A stretch of 64,000 nt of DNA from Thalassotalea sp. G2M2-11 (GTDB taxonomy: Bacteria > Pseudomonadota > Gammaproteobacteria > Enterobacterales > Alteromonadaceae), in assembly GCF_017168195.1 (NCBI RefSeq), contig NZ_JADNYL010000004.1:399074-463073 (forward strand). Reading direction: 5' to 3'. A model generated the notes under the pieces. The model was not told the DNA's origin, searched no databases, and saw only the letters and a program-made list of their open reading frames with translations. The first letter of the stretch is position 1. Each line of letters begins with the position of its first letter. The position numbers and the translations under genes are program-made. This document shows, piece by piece, positions 1-9,889 of this stretch.

Positions 1-316
1 TGACCAAACCTTTTAAGTGATCCCACGTCTCTGGTGTCATGGGCTTGTTATCATTTTTACCTTGATCTGACCACCATACGGTATCGCGAGTGACATCGTC
101 ACGTACAATGTATTTATCTTTTGGTGAACGGCCCGTAAATATGCCAGTATCAACCGATACTGCACCGAGTTCTGTTTCTATACCTTTGTCAAAACCTGTG
201 AGCTCAGACTTAGTTTCCTCTGCAAACAACACATCATAAGAAGGGTTGTAAACTACTTCTGTAGTGTTATTGATGCCGTATTGAGATAAGTCGATGTTTT
301 GTTGCAAAACTGTCAT
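1..316 (-). CDS. pckA: phosphoenolpyruvate carboxykinase (ATP), N-terminal part, cut by window edge
   Basis: Gluconeogenic enzyme converting oxaloacetate and ATP to phosphoenolpyruvate in the cytoplasm. Only the first ~105 codons are in the window; the gene runs off the left edge. The translation begins [14 protein letters not shown] and contains [31 protein letters not shown], a WW pair and [15 protein letters not shown], which match the N-terminal region of ATP-dependent PEPCK. The GRSPKDKY stretch is a family hallmark. The ATG (complement of 314-316) is preceded by a clear AGGAGCT ribosome-binding site. The gene lies downstream of mrcA on the same strand but is separated by over 300 bases, so it probably has its own promoter. 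Confidence 0.95.
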   Translation of the reverse strand, partial: MTVLQQNIDLSQYGINNTTEVVYNPSYDVLFAEETKSELTGFDKGIETELGAVSVDTGIFTGRSPKDKYIVRDDVTRDTVWWSDQGKNDNKPMTPETWDHLKGLV

Positions 317-631
317 AGCGGGTAAGCTCCTAATATATGACGTTAGTATAAAAAGGTATTCGGTGTAAATTAGGGCGCAATTCTAGGTGATCTTGGAACA
401 AAACGAAAGAAAAAATTGTTTCGTTCTGAAAGTTTTCATTATAAGTTACATTTATAGTGGTGATAAAATCATCGGATTTACGGCAAGCCAGATTTTATCT
501 GACTTGCTTTGGTAACTGGAATAGCGGCTAATTGAGGAAATAAAACAACATTTAGCCGTTTTTTTGCTGTGATTTATGGTTTATTTGTAATATTAGATTC
601 GAAACGAAAGAAACTTTCTACATTGTCGATA
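317..631. other. gene-free region upstream of pckA with several dyads
   Basis: No convincing gene. It lies between the 3' end of mrcA and the start of pckA, so it probably holds the pckA promoter and leader on the minus strand. Visible structures are a 7-bp inverted repeat AACGAAA/TTTCGTT (402-408 and 419-425); a hairpin at 483-507 (GCAAG-c-CAGAT, loop TTT, ATCTG-a-CTTGC); and CGGCTAA (525-531) paired with TTAGCCG (552-558), followed by seven T on the plus strand. The 12-mer AAACGAAAGAAA occurs at 401-412 and again at 602-613. I could not assign any of these to a known regulator. Confidence 0.4.
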
Positions 632-3193
632 TTAGAAAATTTCTTCCTCAGTACTGTTGTTATTATCAAATATTTCTAAGCTATTATCTTGGCTAACATA
701 TTCTGTTGGCGCTGTGCCAAGTCTGAAATACTCAAAGATACTGCTTTTGTCAGTTCGTTTGGTTAACTTGCCTGTTTTTTTATCAATTCTGACGGAAACA
801 ATGTCATTTGGTTGTACAAATGGCTCAACTGGCAGATCTTCTAAAGCAACTTTCATAAATGAAATCCAAGCCGGCTGCGCAGACTTTGCGCCAAATTCTT
901 TTCCGGTAATTTGATTACTCGTTAAGTTACTGTTGTAAAGTGTTTTACCCAAATTACGTGATGGATCGTCAAAACCGATCCATGCGGTAGTAACAAGCCG
1001 GCGGCTAAAGCCAGAAAACCAAGCATCTTTGGCTTCATTGGTGGTTCCTGTTTTACCTGCTATATCTCGCCTGTTAAGTTTTCGAGCCCTAAAGCCTGTA
1101 CCTTGCCAACCAGGTTTTGCTGACCAATCTGCGCCCCAGATGGCTTCATTAAGTGCCTGTGTGATCAAAAAGGCATTTTGCGCACTAATAACCCTTGGAG
1201 CGTAGTTGTTAGAGGTTTTTTCTTGCAATGCTTGTGCGCTATTCGAGTCATCACTCTTTGTTGTGTTTAATTCTTCCGAAAAAAGTGATGAACTTTCATC
1301 TTGTGATTCAGTTTGTAAACAAGCGTCACAGGCAATGGCAGGATCTGCTTGATAGACCACATTTCCAAATGAATCTTCAATACGTTCGATTATATAAGGT
1401 TTAATTAAGAAGCCGCCATTAGCGAAAGTAGCAAACCCAGTAGCAATTTCTAATGGGGTTAATGACGCAGAACCGAGGGCAAGCGATTCATTATTGGGTA
1501 ACTCATTTGGATTGAAACCGAAGGCGGCAAGGTGCGGTATCAGCCTTGATAGCCCTACTTCTCTTAATAATCGCACGGCGACAACGTTTTTAGATTGCGC
1601 CAATGCGCGTTTGACGCGAATCTCACCATTATATACTTCTGGCGAGTTTTTCGGACGCCAAACAAAGCCGGACTTTTTATCCCATTGGTTGATTGGTACA
1701 TCATTGACGAGTGAGGCTAAAGTAAAGCCATTATCAAGTGCAGCAGAATAAACAAAAGGTTTGATATTAGAACCCACTTGTCGTTTAGCCTGAGTAACAC
1801 GGTTAAACTGTGACTGGGCAAAGCTAAAGCCGCCAACTACCGCTTGTATGGCACCGTTGTCTGGAGATAATGCAACTAGTGCCGAACTTGCTGAAGGTAA
1901 CTGACTGAGTTTATAAAGCCCATTTTGATAGGTAACGTAAATAACATCACCGTAATTAAGAATTTCACTGGCAAACTGTGGGGGAGGTCCTTGTTTATCA
2001 TCGTTAATAAACTCACGCGCCCATGCTAGGTTTAGCCAAGGTATAGTGGCTACTTGATTATCTCTGAGTGTGATCTCGACACTCTTTTCATGCACATTTG
2101 TTACAATGGCGGCAAGCAATGGTTTGTACTCAACCGTGTTGTTCAGTGCTTGGCTGATCTCTTCTGTGGTTAACGGTGCTATTTGATCGCTGCTAGATTC
2201 ATCATTGCTTGGTGCTTGTGGGCGTAAAGAACTAACTACCCCACGATAACCGTGACGTTCACTGTAATTGAGTAAATTTTGAATCAGTGCATGTTGAGCG
2301 GCATTTTGTAGCTTTGCGGTGACGGTAGTGTATACCTTGTAACCTCCAGTATACGCTTGCTCTTTACCATAGCGTTCTATCATTTCTTGATGCGCCATTT
2401 CCGCGGCATAGGGGGCATCTAATTCAATTTCAGAGCCATGCTTTTGTGCGGTGATCGGTGCATTGACCGCTTGGTTATATTGCTGTGGAGTAATATAACC
2501 TGTCACTAACATTCGATGGAGTACAACGGCTCTACGCGCAATGGCACGTTCAGGTCTGCTAATGGGGTTCATGGTAGAAGGTGCTTTTGGCAAACCTGCT
2601 AATACTGCAATTTGTGCTAGGTTCAATTCTTTAACGTCTTTGTTGTAATACACTTGGGCGGCAGCACCAAAACCGAAAGCGCGGTGACCTAAGGGAATTT
2701 TATTCATGTATAACGCAAGAATTTCATCTTTGGTTAATAATTGCTCAATATGAAAGGCGGTAAAAATTTCGCGTAATTTACGGATATAAGTTTGTTCGCG
2801 AGTTAAAAAGAAATTTCGGGCGACTTGCATGGTAATGGTACTCGCCCCCCCTTTGTTTTGTCCCATTATTTGCCCCATAATGGCGCGTAACATGCCGATA
2901 GGGTCAACACCAAAATGGAGATAAAAACGATCATCTTCGGTGGCAAGAATGGCATCAATGAGCTGTTGAGGCATTTCATCTAAGGTGAGCGGGATGCGTT
3001 TTTTCTCACCAAATTGATTCATTAAGTGGCCATCAGCGCTGTAAATTTGCATGGGTGTTTGCCATTTTACGTTTTTTAACGATTCAACACTGGGCAAGTC
3101 ACTGCGCATGGAGATGTATAGACCAATAAGGATTACAATGCCGAAAAATCCGGCAAAAATGGCCACTTTTAGTATTTTTTTCAACGAAAACAA
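632..3193 (-). CDS. mrcA: penicillin-binding protein 1A, bifunctional transglycosylase/transpeptidase
   Basis: Class A PBP that polymerises and crosslinks peptidoglycan, anchored in the inner membrane. The 853 residues show an N-terminal membrane segment (about 8-28), the glycosyltransferase domain with EDDRFYLHFG (catalytic Glu near 86), and a transpeptidase domain with SNIK (active Ser near 475), SKN (534-536) and KTGT (714-717). Length is normal for PBP1a. An in-frame stop lies just upstream and the first usable codon is TTG at 3193, 8 nt after GAGA, so a TTG start is likely. The gene is divergent from pilM, the classic gammaproteobacterial arrangement. A Ser/Asp/Glu-rich linker (about 625-660) near the KTG motif looks poorly conserved. 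Confidence 0.97.
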   Translation of the reverse strand: MFSLKKILKVAIFAGFFGIVILIGLYISMRSDLPSVESLKNVKWQTPMQIYSADGHLMNQFGEKKRIPLTLDEMPQQLIDAILATEDDRFYLHFGVDPIGMLRAIMGQIMGQNKGGASTITMQVARNFFLTREQTYIRKLREIFTAFHIEQLLTKDEILALYMNKIPLGHRAFGFGAAAQVYYNKDVKELNLAQIAVLAGLPKAPSTMNPISRPERAIARRAVVLHRMLVTGYITPQQYNQAVNAPITAQKHGSEIELDAPYAAEMAHQEMIERYGKEQAYTGGYKVYTTVTAKLQNAAQHALIQNLLNYSERHGYRGVVSSLRPQAPSNDESSSDQIAPLTTEEISQALNNTVEYKPLLAAIVTNVHEKSVEITLRDNQVATIPWLNLAWAREFINDDKQGPPPQFASEILNYGDVIYVTYQNGLYKLSQLPSASSALVALSPDNGAIQAVVGGFSFAQSQFNRVTQAKRQVGSNIKPFVYSAALDNGFTLASLVNDVPINQWDKKSGFVWRPKNSPEVYNGEIRVKRALAQSKNVVAVRLLREVGLSRLIPHLAAFGFNPNELPNNESLALGSASLTPLEIATGFATFANGGFLIKPYIIERIEDSFGNVVYQADPAIACDACLQTESQDESSSLFSEELNTTKSDDSNSAQALQEKTSNNYAPRVISAQNAFLITQALNEAIWGADWSAKPGWQGTGFRARKLNRRDIAGKTGTTNEAKDAWFSGFSRRLVTTAWIGFDDPSRNLGKTLYNSNLTSNQITGKEFGAKSAQPAWISFMKVALEDLPVEPFVQPNDIVSVRIDKKTGKLTKRTDKSSIFEYFRLGTAPTEYVSQDNSLEIFDNNNSTEEEIF

Positions 3194-3321
3194 ATTAAAT
3201 TCTCAATAAATTTAGAAAAATTGCTCAATACTACTAGTATATCTTGTAAAAGCATGTAATAAATGTATTTATAAGGAAATTATATCTATATTATTATAAT
3301 AAATTGTTTTAGTAGGAACAT

Positions 3322-4401
3322 ATGCTGAAAAATCTCTGGAACAAAAAAACATCGGCAATAGTGGGAATAGATATTGGCTCTCATTCAGCAAAGGCTGTGT
3401 TAATCGGTCAGGCTGGTGATGGTTACACCTTAAAAGCAGTGGCAACAGAACTAATGCCACGGGGTGCTATTGTTGATCGTGAAATTCAAGATATTGAAGC
3501 TGTGGGGAATGTTATTGCTAAGTTACGCAATAAGATCACCTCTTCTGTTTCAAATGCCGCCGCCGCCGTTTCTGGCCAAACAGTTATCACTAAAGTGATT
3601 TATATGGATGTTGCACTCACCGAACAAGAGTTAGCAAGCCAGATTGAAATCGAAGCTGATAGCTTAATTCCTTATCCTTTGGATGAAGTTAGCTTAGATT
3701 TTGAACGACTGGATGTTAATGAGTCGGATCCGACGAAAATTAATGTTCTGCTAAGCGCAGCTCGAACTGAGTCGGTTGAGGCTCGCGTGGCTGCATTAGA
3801 AGCAGGCGGCTTTAATACCAAAGTGATTGATGTAGAATCTTATGCAATTAGTCGTTCTTACGATTTAGTGTTACCTTTATTGCCTGATGATGCTATTGAT
3901 AAAACTGTGGCTATTGTCGATATCGGTGCGTTAATGACATTGTTTTCCGTGACACAAGGCGGAAAAAATATTTACAGCCGAGATCAATTATTTGGTGGTG
4001 AGCAATACACTCGCTCCATTGTGTCGTATTACAACCAGTCGTTTGAAGACGCTGAAATTGCCAAAATAACCGGGGACTTACCGCCTAATTATACCTTTGA
4101 AGTCCTCGCGCCGTTTCATACTATTTTGGTGCAACAAATACGACGTGCTATTCAAATGTTTTTAACCTCAAGTGGTAAGGATAAAGTAGATTATTTAGTG
4201 ATTTCTGGAGGCTGTGCACAAGTAGAAGGTTTACATGAGTTGTTAACGGAAGAGCTTGGTATTCATACAATTATTGCGAACCCTTTTGCCAACATGAAAA
4301 TTGATTCGTCGATAGATGAACAAGAGTTGAATAAAACCGCTTCACAATACATGGTCGCGGCAGGTTTAGCGTTAAGGAGTTTTTCACCATGGCACATATA
4401 A
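3322..4401 (+). CDS. pilM: type IV pilus inner-membrane platform protein PilM
   Basis: Cytoplasmic actin-like ATPase-fold protein that binds the N-terminal tail of PilN and links the type IV pilus motor to the PilNOP alignment complex. The protein starts with a WNKK-type leader followed by GIDIGSHSAKAVLI, the phosphate-1 loop of the actin/FtsA fold. A second nucleotide-site motif, VAIVDIGA, is near residue 195, and SGGCAQVEGL near 295. The 359 residues are typical. It is the first gene of pilMNOPQ; the ATG follows TAGGAACAT and its 3' end overlaps pilN by 13 nt. A promoter should lie in the 128-bp AT-rich gap shared with mrcA. Confidence 0.97.
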   Translation: MLKNLWNKKTSAIVGIDIGSHSAKAVLIGQAGDGYTLKAVATELMPRGAIVDREIQDIEAVGNVIAKLRNKITSSVSNAAAAVSGQTVITKVIYMDVALTEQELASQIEIEADSLIPYPLDEVSLDFERLDVNESDPTKINVLLSAARTESVEARVAALEAGGFNTKVIDVESYAISRSYDLVLPLLPDDAIDKTVAIVDIGALMTLFSVTQGGKNIYSRDQLFGGEQYTRSIVSYYNQSFEDAEIAKITGDLPPNYTFEVLAPFHTILVQQIRRAIQMFLTSSGKDKVDYLVISGGCAQVEGLHELLTEELGIHTIIANPFANMKIDSSIDEQELNKTASQYMVAAGLALRSFSPWHI

Positions 4402-4964
4402 ATTTACTTCCATGGCGTGAAGAAGCTGAAAAAGCTAAACAACGCGAATACTTTACCATACTGACCGCAGTGGCTTTTGGTGCCTTGGCTATTGTCTTTT
4501 TAGTGGGACAGTTTTACCAAATGCGCATAGATGGTCAGGTTGCCAGAAATCAATTCTTGAAAACTGAAATTCAATTACTTGATAGCAAGATTGAAGAGAT
4601 AAAAGAATTAGAAGCTAAAAAAGCTGAATTGCTTAAACGTACAGCCGTTGTTGAGCAATTACAGCGTAGCCGTAATGTTGGCACTCAGGTCTTGGATGAA
4701 ATCACTAAAATTGTACCTGCAGGTATTTATTTGACTAAATTAGAAAAGAAAGGCAATACCTTACAGCTAATGGGAAAAAGTGAGTCAAATAACCATTTAG
4801 CGAACATGATCCGTAATATTGAAAATTCAGACTTTTTACTAGATGCAGTGCTTGAATCTATCACCTCTAATGATGCTCAAAGTAAATTATTAAGTGATTT
4901 TAAAATGCGGGTGCGCATAAAAGGCATAATTGAACATAAAACTGCTCAAGGAGCCACTCCGTGA
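4389..4964 (+). CDS. pilN: type IV pilus assembly protein PilN
   Basis: Bitopic inner-membrane protein of the pilus alignment complex; its cytoplasmic tail docks into PilM and its periplasmic part pairs with PilO. The conserved tail INLLPWR sits at residues 4-10, followed by a membrane segment (about 24-43), a coiled coil rich in E, K and L (about 50-95) and a ferredoxin-like fold. 191 residues is the normal size. The start overlaps the end of pilM and is preceded by AAGGAG, indicating translational coupling. The 3' end overlaps the pilO GTG by 4 nt. Confidence 0.97.
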   Translation: MAHINLLPWREEAEKAKQREYFTILTAVAFGALAIVFLVGQFYQMRIDGQVARNQFLKTEIQLLDSKIEEIKELEAKKAELLKRTAVVEQLQRSRNVGTQVLDEITKIVPAGIYLTKLEKKGNTLQLMGKSESNNHLANMIRNIENSDFLLDAVLESITSNDAQSKLLSDFKMRVRIKGIIEHKTAQGATP

Positions 4965-5557
4965 ATATAGATTTATCTCAATTTGATAATTTAGAATTAA
5001 ATAATATTGGCAACTGGCCACCCTTGGCCAAAGGCGTATTTGCCGCTTTTCTTGCTATTGTTGTGCTAGGATTAGGTTATGTTGCTATTGTCAGTGACAA
5101 AATCAAACGACTTGATACGGTGACTGCCGAGGAAGCAACGTTAAAAAACCAATACCAAGCAAAATATCATTTGGTGGCTAATTTAGATTTATTTAAACAA
5201 CAAATGATTGAAGCAGAAACGCTGTTTGCGGAGCAATTGAAAAGTTTGCCAGAGAGTCATGAAACTCCAGGCTTACTTGACGATATTACCTTTGTTGGCA
5301 CAACAAGTGGTTTAGATTTTGTTAAATTGAACTGGCAACCAGAAATTACTCAAGAAATATATATTGAACTACCCATCGATATTGAGGTGGTTGGCTCATA
5401 TCATGAATTTGGTAACTTTGTCAGTAAAATTGCAGGTTTGCCTCGGATTGTGACCCTACATGATTTTGATATTGATATTCAAGAAGATATCAAAGGGTTA
5501 TTAAACTTTAAATTAGAAGCTAAAACTTATCGTTATCGCGAGGCTAGTGAACAATGA
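4961..5557 (+). CDS. pilO: type IV pilus assembly protein PilO
   Basis: Inner-membrane partner of PilN that, with PilP, connects the inner-membrane platform to the PilQ secretin. The 198-residue protein has a short cytoplasmic N-terminus, one membrane helix (about 26-45), a coiled coil, and a C-terminal periplasmic ferredoxin-like domain containing the typical IDIEVVGSYHEFGNFVSKIA stretch. Translation starts at GTG 4961, overlapping the pilN stop as GTGA, with AAGGAG upstream. The 3' end overlaps pilP as ATGA. Confidence 0.96.
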   Translation: MNIDLSQFDNLELNNIGNWPPLAKGVFAAFLAIVVLGLGYVAIVSDKIKRLDTVTAEEATLKNQYQAKYHLVANLDLFKQQMIEAETLFAEQLKSLPESHETPGLLDDITFVGTTSGLDFVKLNWQPEITQEIYIELPIDIEVVGSYHEFGNFVSKIAGLPRIVTLHDFDIDIQEDIKGLLNFKLEAKTYRYREASEQ

Positions 5558-6090
5558 AGAAATTAGCCAGTATTTTTATGATATTATCTCTGTCGGGATG
5601 CTTTGATGATACAGCTGATATCAAGGCGCATATTGCGAAAGTGCAAGCGGATACACCAAGGCATATTGAGCCTATTCCGAGCATTCCAGAGTTTAATCAT
5701 TTTGATTATTCTGCTGGTTCATTACGTAGCCCGTTTGATGCCCCTAGGCCAGAAGCTATACAGGAAAAAGTACAGCAGATGTCTGGCTGTTTAAGTCCAG
5801 ATCCACGGCGCAGAAAACAACCGTTAGAAAAATTCTCATTAAGTGATTTGGTGATGAGAGGTACGCTGGGGGAATTAGGTATTACGTGGGCATTGGTTGA
5901 AGCATCTGATGCAACCTTGCATCGAGTAGCCGTGGGTAATTATTTAGGGCTATACAATGGTCGAATTACTGAAGTTAATCAAAATAATGTCAAAGTCATA
6001 GAGCTGATCCCTGATGGTGCTGGGTGCTGGGTAGAGCGAGAAACAGTTGTCGCTATGGTAGATTCAAATGCAGAGGGGCAAAGGAAGTAA
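5554..6090 (+). CDS. pilP: type IV pilus assembly lipoprotein PilP
   Basis: Lipoprotein that bridges the PilNO complex to the N-domains of the PilQ secretin. The signal peptide ends in a lipobox LSGC (Cys16). Downstream come a disordered linker, the conserved SPFDAPRP-like segment, and the C-terminal beta domain with LVMRGTLGELGITWALVEA and VGNYLGLYNGRI. 178 residues is typical. It is translationally coupled on both sides: ATGA overlap with pilO and TAATG overlap with pilQ. Confidence 0.96.
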   Translation: MKKLASIFMILSLSGCFDDTADIKAHIAKVQADTPRHIEPIPSIPEFNHFDYSAGSLRSPFDAPRPEAIQEKVQQMSGCLSPDPRRRKQPLEKFSLSDLVMRGTLGELGITWALVEASDATLHRVAVGNYLGLYNGRITEVNQNNVKVIELIPDGAGCWVERETVVAMVDSNAEGQRK

Positions 6091-8141
6091 TGTTGCAATT
6101 TAATAAAATGAATAAAAATATTTTTTACCGCATGAAATGGTCATTAATATTAGGGGTCGTTACATCAGTATTTTCATTATCGTCATTAAGTAATGAATTA
6201 ACTGGGGTAAGTTATAACACTATTCAGAATGATGAAATACAGTTAGTGTTCACACTTTCAGAAGACATTACCACTCAGCCTGAAGTAAAGACATCAATGT
6301 CTCCTGCACGAATTGATATCACCTTTGATGCCACTGAATTTTCGGATCAACTCGTTAAAACCGTGGTGTCACATGCCGGCGTTAATGATGTTACTGTGCA
6401 AAAATTAGCAGGAAAAGTGCAGGCATCGGTTAATTTAGATCAACTATCGGTGTTTGATGTTAGCCAGCAAGATAATGAATTTTCGTTAACGTTGAACAAA
6501 GGGGTTTCACCAGCGGTGATCAACAAATTAACCCCCGTTGGCGGCAGCTTTATTAATAATATTGCGTCGATAGATTTTCGAAAAGGGCAGGCAGACGCAG
6601 GTCAGGTCATTGTTAACCTTGATGACAGCATGGTTGCTGTAGATGTGAGTGATCGTCTAGGCAAGCTTTATATCGAGTTTCACAATACACAAATCATCGA
6701 AGATTTACTGTATACCTTAGATGTGAAGGATTTTGGCACTATTGTTAACAGTATTGAAACCTTTAGAGAAGGTCAAAACGCCAGATTAGTGGTTGATATT
6801 GACGGTGAGTTCACCTTTGAGCATCAACAACTCAATAATGTATTCTCATTAACCGTAGTCAAAAAAGAGATTGAACCAGGTTATTTAGGTGATGCGGAAG
6901 ATTTCAGTGGGCGTGCTATTTCGCTTAACTTCCAAGATATCCCTGTGCGAACCGTGCTACAGATCATTGCTGACTATAATGGTTTCAACTTAGTCACCAG
7001 TGACACCGTTACTGGCAATATCACATTACGTTTAGATGGCGTTCCTTGGGATCAGGCGCTCGATATTATTCTGAAAGTGAAAGGGCTAGATAAGCGCATG
7101 GAAGGCAATATTTTAATGGTTGCTCCAAGTGATGAATTGGCTGCCCGAGAAGCGAAAGAGTTGCAAGCTAAACAACAAGTGGCGGATTTAGCGCCGTTAT
7201 ATTCTGAATATGTACAAATTAATTATGCTAAAGCAACCGAATTTGCCGCGTTAATCAAGAGTGAAGAGAATTCTATTTTATCAGAGCGTGGTAGTGTAAG
7301 CGTTGATGAACGTACCAACACTCTGCTGATCAGAGATACTGCTGACAGTATTGAAGATATTAAGCGAATGGTCAGTGTGCTTGATATTCCTGTGCGTCAG
7401 GTGATCATTGAATCTCGTATGGTCACAGTCAAAGATAACATCAATGAAGAGCTGGGCATTCGTTGGGGAGTGACAGATACTGATGGTGAATATGCAACAT
7501 CAGGTTCGTTACAAGGTGCAAATTCTGCCAATGCTGGTGTAGTACCAGGGTTAGCTGATCAGCTCAATGTAAACCTTCCTGCGACTAATCCAGCAGGTAG
7601 TATTGCCTTTCAAGTAGCTCGATTAGCAGACGGTACCATCTTAGATCTTGAGTTAAGTGCCATGGAAAAAGAGAACAAAGGTGAAATTATTGCCAGTCCT
7701 CGTATTACCACTGCTAACCAAAAAGAAGCCTATATTGAACAAGGTGTTGAAATACCTTATCAAGAAGCCGCATCAAGTGGTGCTACTGCAACACAGTTCA
7801 AAAAAGCGGTATTAAGCTTAACGGTAACACCACATATTACGCCAGATGATCGTATTATTTTAGATCTTGTGGTCACCCAAGATACCGTTTCAGATGTGCA
7901 AAGTGGTTCCGCTCCTGCGATTGATACACAACGTATTGGTACGCAAGTATTGGTAAATAATGGTGAAACCATTGTCTTAGGTGGTATATATCAACAATCT
8001 ATTATTAGTAGTGTTTCTAAAGTACCAGTACTTGGTGATATTCCTTATTTTGGTTGGATGTTTAGAAATAACAACAACTTCAATGAGAAAAAAGAGCTAT
8101 TAATTTTCGTTACACCACGTATTGTAACTGAGCGATTTTAA
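6090..8141 (+). CDS. pilQ: type IV pilus secretin PilQ
   Basis: Outer-membrane secretin forming the channel through which type IV pili emerge. I start it at the ATG at 6090, which overlaps the pilP stop (TAATG) and follows AAAGGAAG, giving 683 residues; the frame stays open upstream inside pilP but that is coincidental. After a signal peptide come two AMIN-type peptidoglycan-binding domains (roughly 40-250), an STN/N0 domain (ISLNFQDIPVRTVLQIIADY), an N1 domain, and the secretin core ending in VPVLGDIPYFGWMF and LLIFVTPRIV. It is the last gene of the operon; a strong inverted repeat follows. Confidence 0.97.
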   Translation: MLQFNKMNKNIFYRMKWSLILGVVTSVFSLSSLSNELTGVSYNTIQNDEIQLVFTLSEDITTQPEVKTSMSPARIDITFDATEFSDQLVKTVVSHAGVNDVTVQKLAGKVQASVNLDQLSVFDVSQQDNEFSLTLNKGVSPAVINKLTPVGGSFINNIASIDFRKGQADAGQVIVNLDDSMVAVDVSDRLGKLYIEFHNTQIIEDLLYTLDVKDFGTIVNSIETFREGQNARLVVDIDGEFTFEHQQLNNVFSLTVVKKEIEPGYLGDAEDFSGRAISLNFQDIPVRTVLQIIADYNGFNLVTSDTVTGNITLRLDGVPWDQALDIILKVKGLDKRMEGNILMVAPSDELAAREAKELQAKQQVADLAPLYSEYVQINYAKATEFAALIKSEENSILSERGSVSVDERTNTLLIRDTADSIEDIKRMVSVLDIPVRQVIIESRMVTVKDNINEELGIRWGVTDTDGEYATSGSLQGANSANAGVVPGLADQLNVNLPATNPAGSIAFQVARLADGTILDLELSAMEKENKGEIIASPRITTANQKEAYIEQGVEIPYQEAASSGATATQFKKAVLSLTVTPHITPDDRIILDLVVTQDTVSDVQSGSAPAIDTQRIGTQVLVNNGETIVLGGIYQQSIISSVSKVPVLGDIPYFGWMFRNNNNFNEKKELLIFVTPRIVTERF

Positions 8142-8146
8142 ATAAT

Positions 8147-8186
8147 TTGCAAGTAAGCCGTATTTTCCAGCATCGCTTACTTGCAA
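8147..8186. terminator. perfect 12-bp inverted repeat after pilQ, possible terminator
   Basis: TTGCAAGTAAGC (8147-8158) is exactly repeated in inverse as GCTTACTTGCAA (8175-8186) around a 16-nt loop, starting five bases after the pilQ stop. There is no run of T after the right arm, so it is not a textbook intrinsic terminator. It may instead stabilise the 3' end of the pil mRNA or be a dispersed intergenic repeat. A smaller hairpin (GAGGGA/TCCCTC, 8229-8243) follows in the aroK leader. Confidence 0.5.
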
Positions 8187-8285
8187 TCTATACCCAACAA
8201 TTGCGATAATTACGCCCTTAAAATTTTCGAGGGAGGTTCCCTCTTACCTGTAAACGCAATTTAAACGAGTATATAAGTTAATCTC

Positions 8286-8804
8286 ATGGCAGAAAAACGT
8301 AACATTTTCCTAGTTGGCCCTATGGGCGCAGGCAAAAGCACCATAGGTAGAGAATTAGCAGATAAGCTACATTTAGAATTCTTCGATTCAGATCAAGAAA
8401 TAGAGCGTCGCACAGGTGCTGATATTGCTTGGGTGTTCGATCTAGAAGGTGAAGAAGGCTTCCGCAAAAGAGAAGAAGCGGTAATTGAAGACTTATCTGA
8501 AAAGCAAGGTATTGTACTGGCGACAGGTGGTGGTTCTGTTATTAGTAGTCAGGTTAGAAACCGTCTATCGGCTCGCGGTATAGTGGTATACCTCGAAACG
8601 ACTATTGATAAACAAGTTGCACGTACTCAACGTGATCGTCGACGTCCTCTACTTCAAACATCGGAAGATCCGCGTACTGTGTTAGAAAAATTAGCAGTAG
8701 AAAGAAATCCATTATACGAAGAAGTGGCTGACGTAATCGTTCAAACTGATGATCAAAGTGCGAAAATCGTTGCGAAAAAAATTGTCGATTCATTAGATTT
8801 TTAA
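8286..8804 (+). CDS. aroK: shikimate kinase
   Basis: Phosphorylates shikimate at O3 using ATP, fifth step of the shikimate pathway to aromatic amino acids. 172 residues, matching AroK. The Walker A loop GPMGAGKST is at residues 11-19, followed by the conserved [13 protein letters not shown] region that binds shikimate and Mg, VLATGGGSV, and the lid with RDRRRPLL. The gene sits 4 nt upstream of aroB; aroK-aroB after pilQ is a conserved gammaproteobacterial order. The short leader carries a small hairpin. Confidence 0.97.
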   Translation: MAEKRNIFLVGPMGAGKSTIGRELADKLHLEFFDSDQEIERRTGADIAWVFDLEGEEGFRKREEAVIEDLSEKQGIVLATGGGSVISSQVRNRLSARGIVVYLETTIDKQVARTQRDRRRPLLQTSEDPRTVLEKLAVERNPLYEEVADVIVQTDDQSAKIVAKKIVDSLDF

Positions 8805-8808
8805 TCTT

Positions 8809-9873
8809 ATGTCCACTCTTAAGCTCGATTTAGCTGAGCGTAGTTATCCTATTTATATCGATAGTAAATTATTAGCAGATAATAATTTACTATCGCAACA
8901 TATCCGCGCTAAACGTGTTTGTATTGTGACTAATACGACAGTCGCTCCTCTTTATTTAGCGACTGTGAAGCAGCAATTAGTCGATTTTCAAGTGGACGAA
9001 GTGATTTTAGCTGATGGGGAAGCTGAGAAAAATCTCAGTAACTTTGATAAAATCATGTCGCATTTACTTGCGAATACCCATGGCAGAGATACCACATTGA
9101 TCGCACTAGGTGGTGGGGTTATTGGTGATATTACTGGCTTTGCTGCCGCGTGTTATCAACGTGGCGTCGATTTTATTCAAATTCCTACCACATTATTGTC
9201 TCAAGTAGACTCTTCTGTTGGTGGTAAAACTGCGGTTAATCATCCTCTTGGTAAAAACATGATAGGTGCATTTTACCAACCAAAAGCCGTTGTTATTGAT
9301 ATTGATAGTTTACACACCTTACCGGCCCGAGAGTTTTCTGCTGGCATGGCTGAAGTGATCAAATACGGAATTTTAGGTGATAGAGAGTTTTTTGTTTGGT
9401 TAGAACAAAACTTGGCGCAAATTAAATCTGCACAGCCCAACGTATTGATTGAAATGATTGAGCGTTGTTGTCAGTGCAAGGCTGACATTGTTTCAGCTGA
9501 TGAAACAGAAGCAGGTGTTCGGGCATTATTGAATTTAGGTCACACTTTTGGTCATGCTATTGAAGCGGAACAAGGCTATGGTAATTGGTTACATGGTGAA
9601 GCCGTTGCGACTGGTATGGTTCTTGCTGCAAAGCTAGCAGTAGCAATGAATTTGTTGGAAGTGTCAGAACTTCGTCGTATTGAGCATTTATTGGCTGCGT
9701 TTGATTTACCACTTGAAGCGCCTAGTGATATGGGCTTTGAGCAGTTTATTAAACATATGCGCCGTGATAAGAAAAACATAGGTGGAAAACTACGTTTAAT
9801 TATCCCGACCGTGATTGGCCATGCTGTGATGCGAGATGATATTAGTGAGGACATGCTTCAGCAAATTCTGTAA
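8809..9873 (+). CDS. aroB: 3-dehydroquinate synthase
   Basis: Converts DAHP to 3-dehydroquinate, second step of the shikimate pathway, using NAD and a divalent metal. The 354-residue protein shows the NAD-binding [16 protein letters not shown] motif, the substrate and phosphate region [15 protein letters not shown] and [10 protein letters not shown], the AEVIKYG helix, and metal ligands in [12 protein letters not shown] and [11 protein letters not shown]. Start ATG lies 4 nt after the aroK stop, so the two are co-translated from one message. Confidence 0.97.
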   Translation: MSTLKLDLAERSYPIYIDSKLLADNNLLSQHIRAKRVCIVTNTTVAPLYLATVKQQLVDFQVDEVILADGEAEKNLSNFDKIMSHLLANTHGRDTTLIALGGGVIGDITGFAAACYQRGVDFIQIPTTLLSQVDSSVGGKTAVNHPLGKNMIGAFYQPKAVVIDIDSLHTLPAREFSAGMAEVIKYGILGDREFFVWLEQNLAQIKSAQPNVLIEMIERCCQCKADIVSADETEAGVRALLNLGHTFGHAIEAEQGYGNWLHGEAVATGMVLAAKLAVAMNLLEVSELRRIEHLLAAFDLPLEAPSDMGFEQFIKHMRRDKKNIGGKLRLIIPTVIGHAVMRDDISEDMLQQIL

Positions 9874-9889
9874 AACAGAAAGGTGATTC

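Noticed and set aside
657..914. Open frame on the plus strand within mrcA, and similar frames in other conserved genes
   Set aside because: These lie antisense or out of frame to clearly conserved proteins, with no ribosome-binding site or family resemblance.
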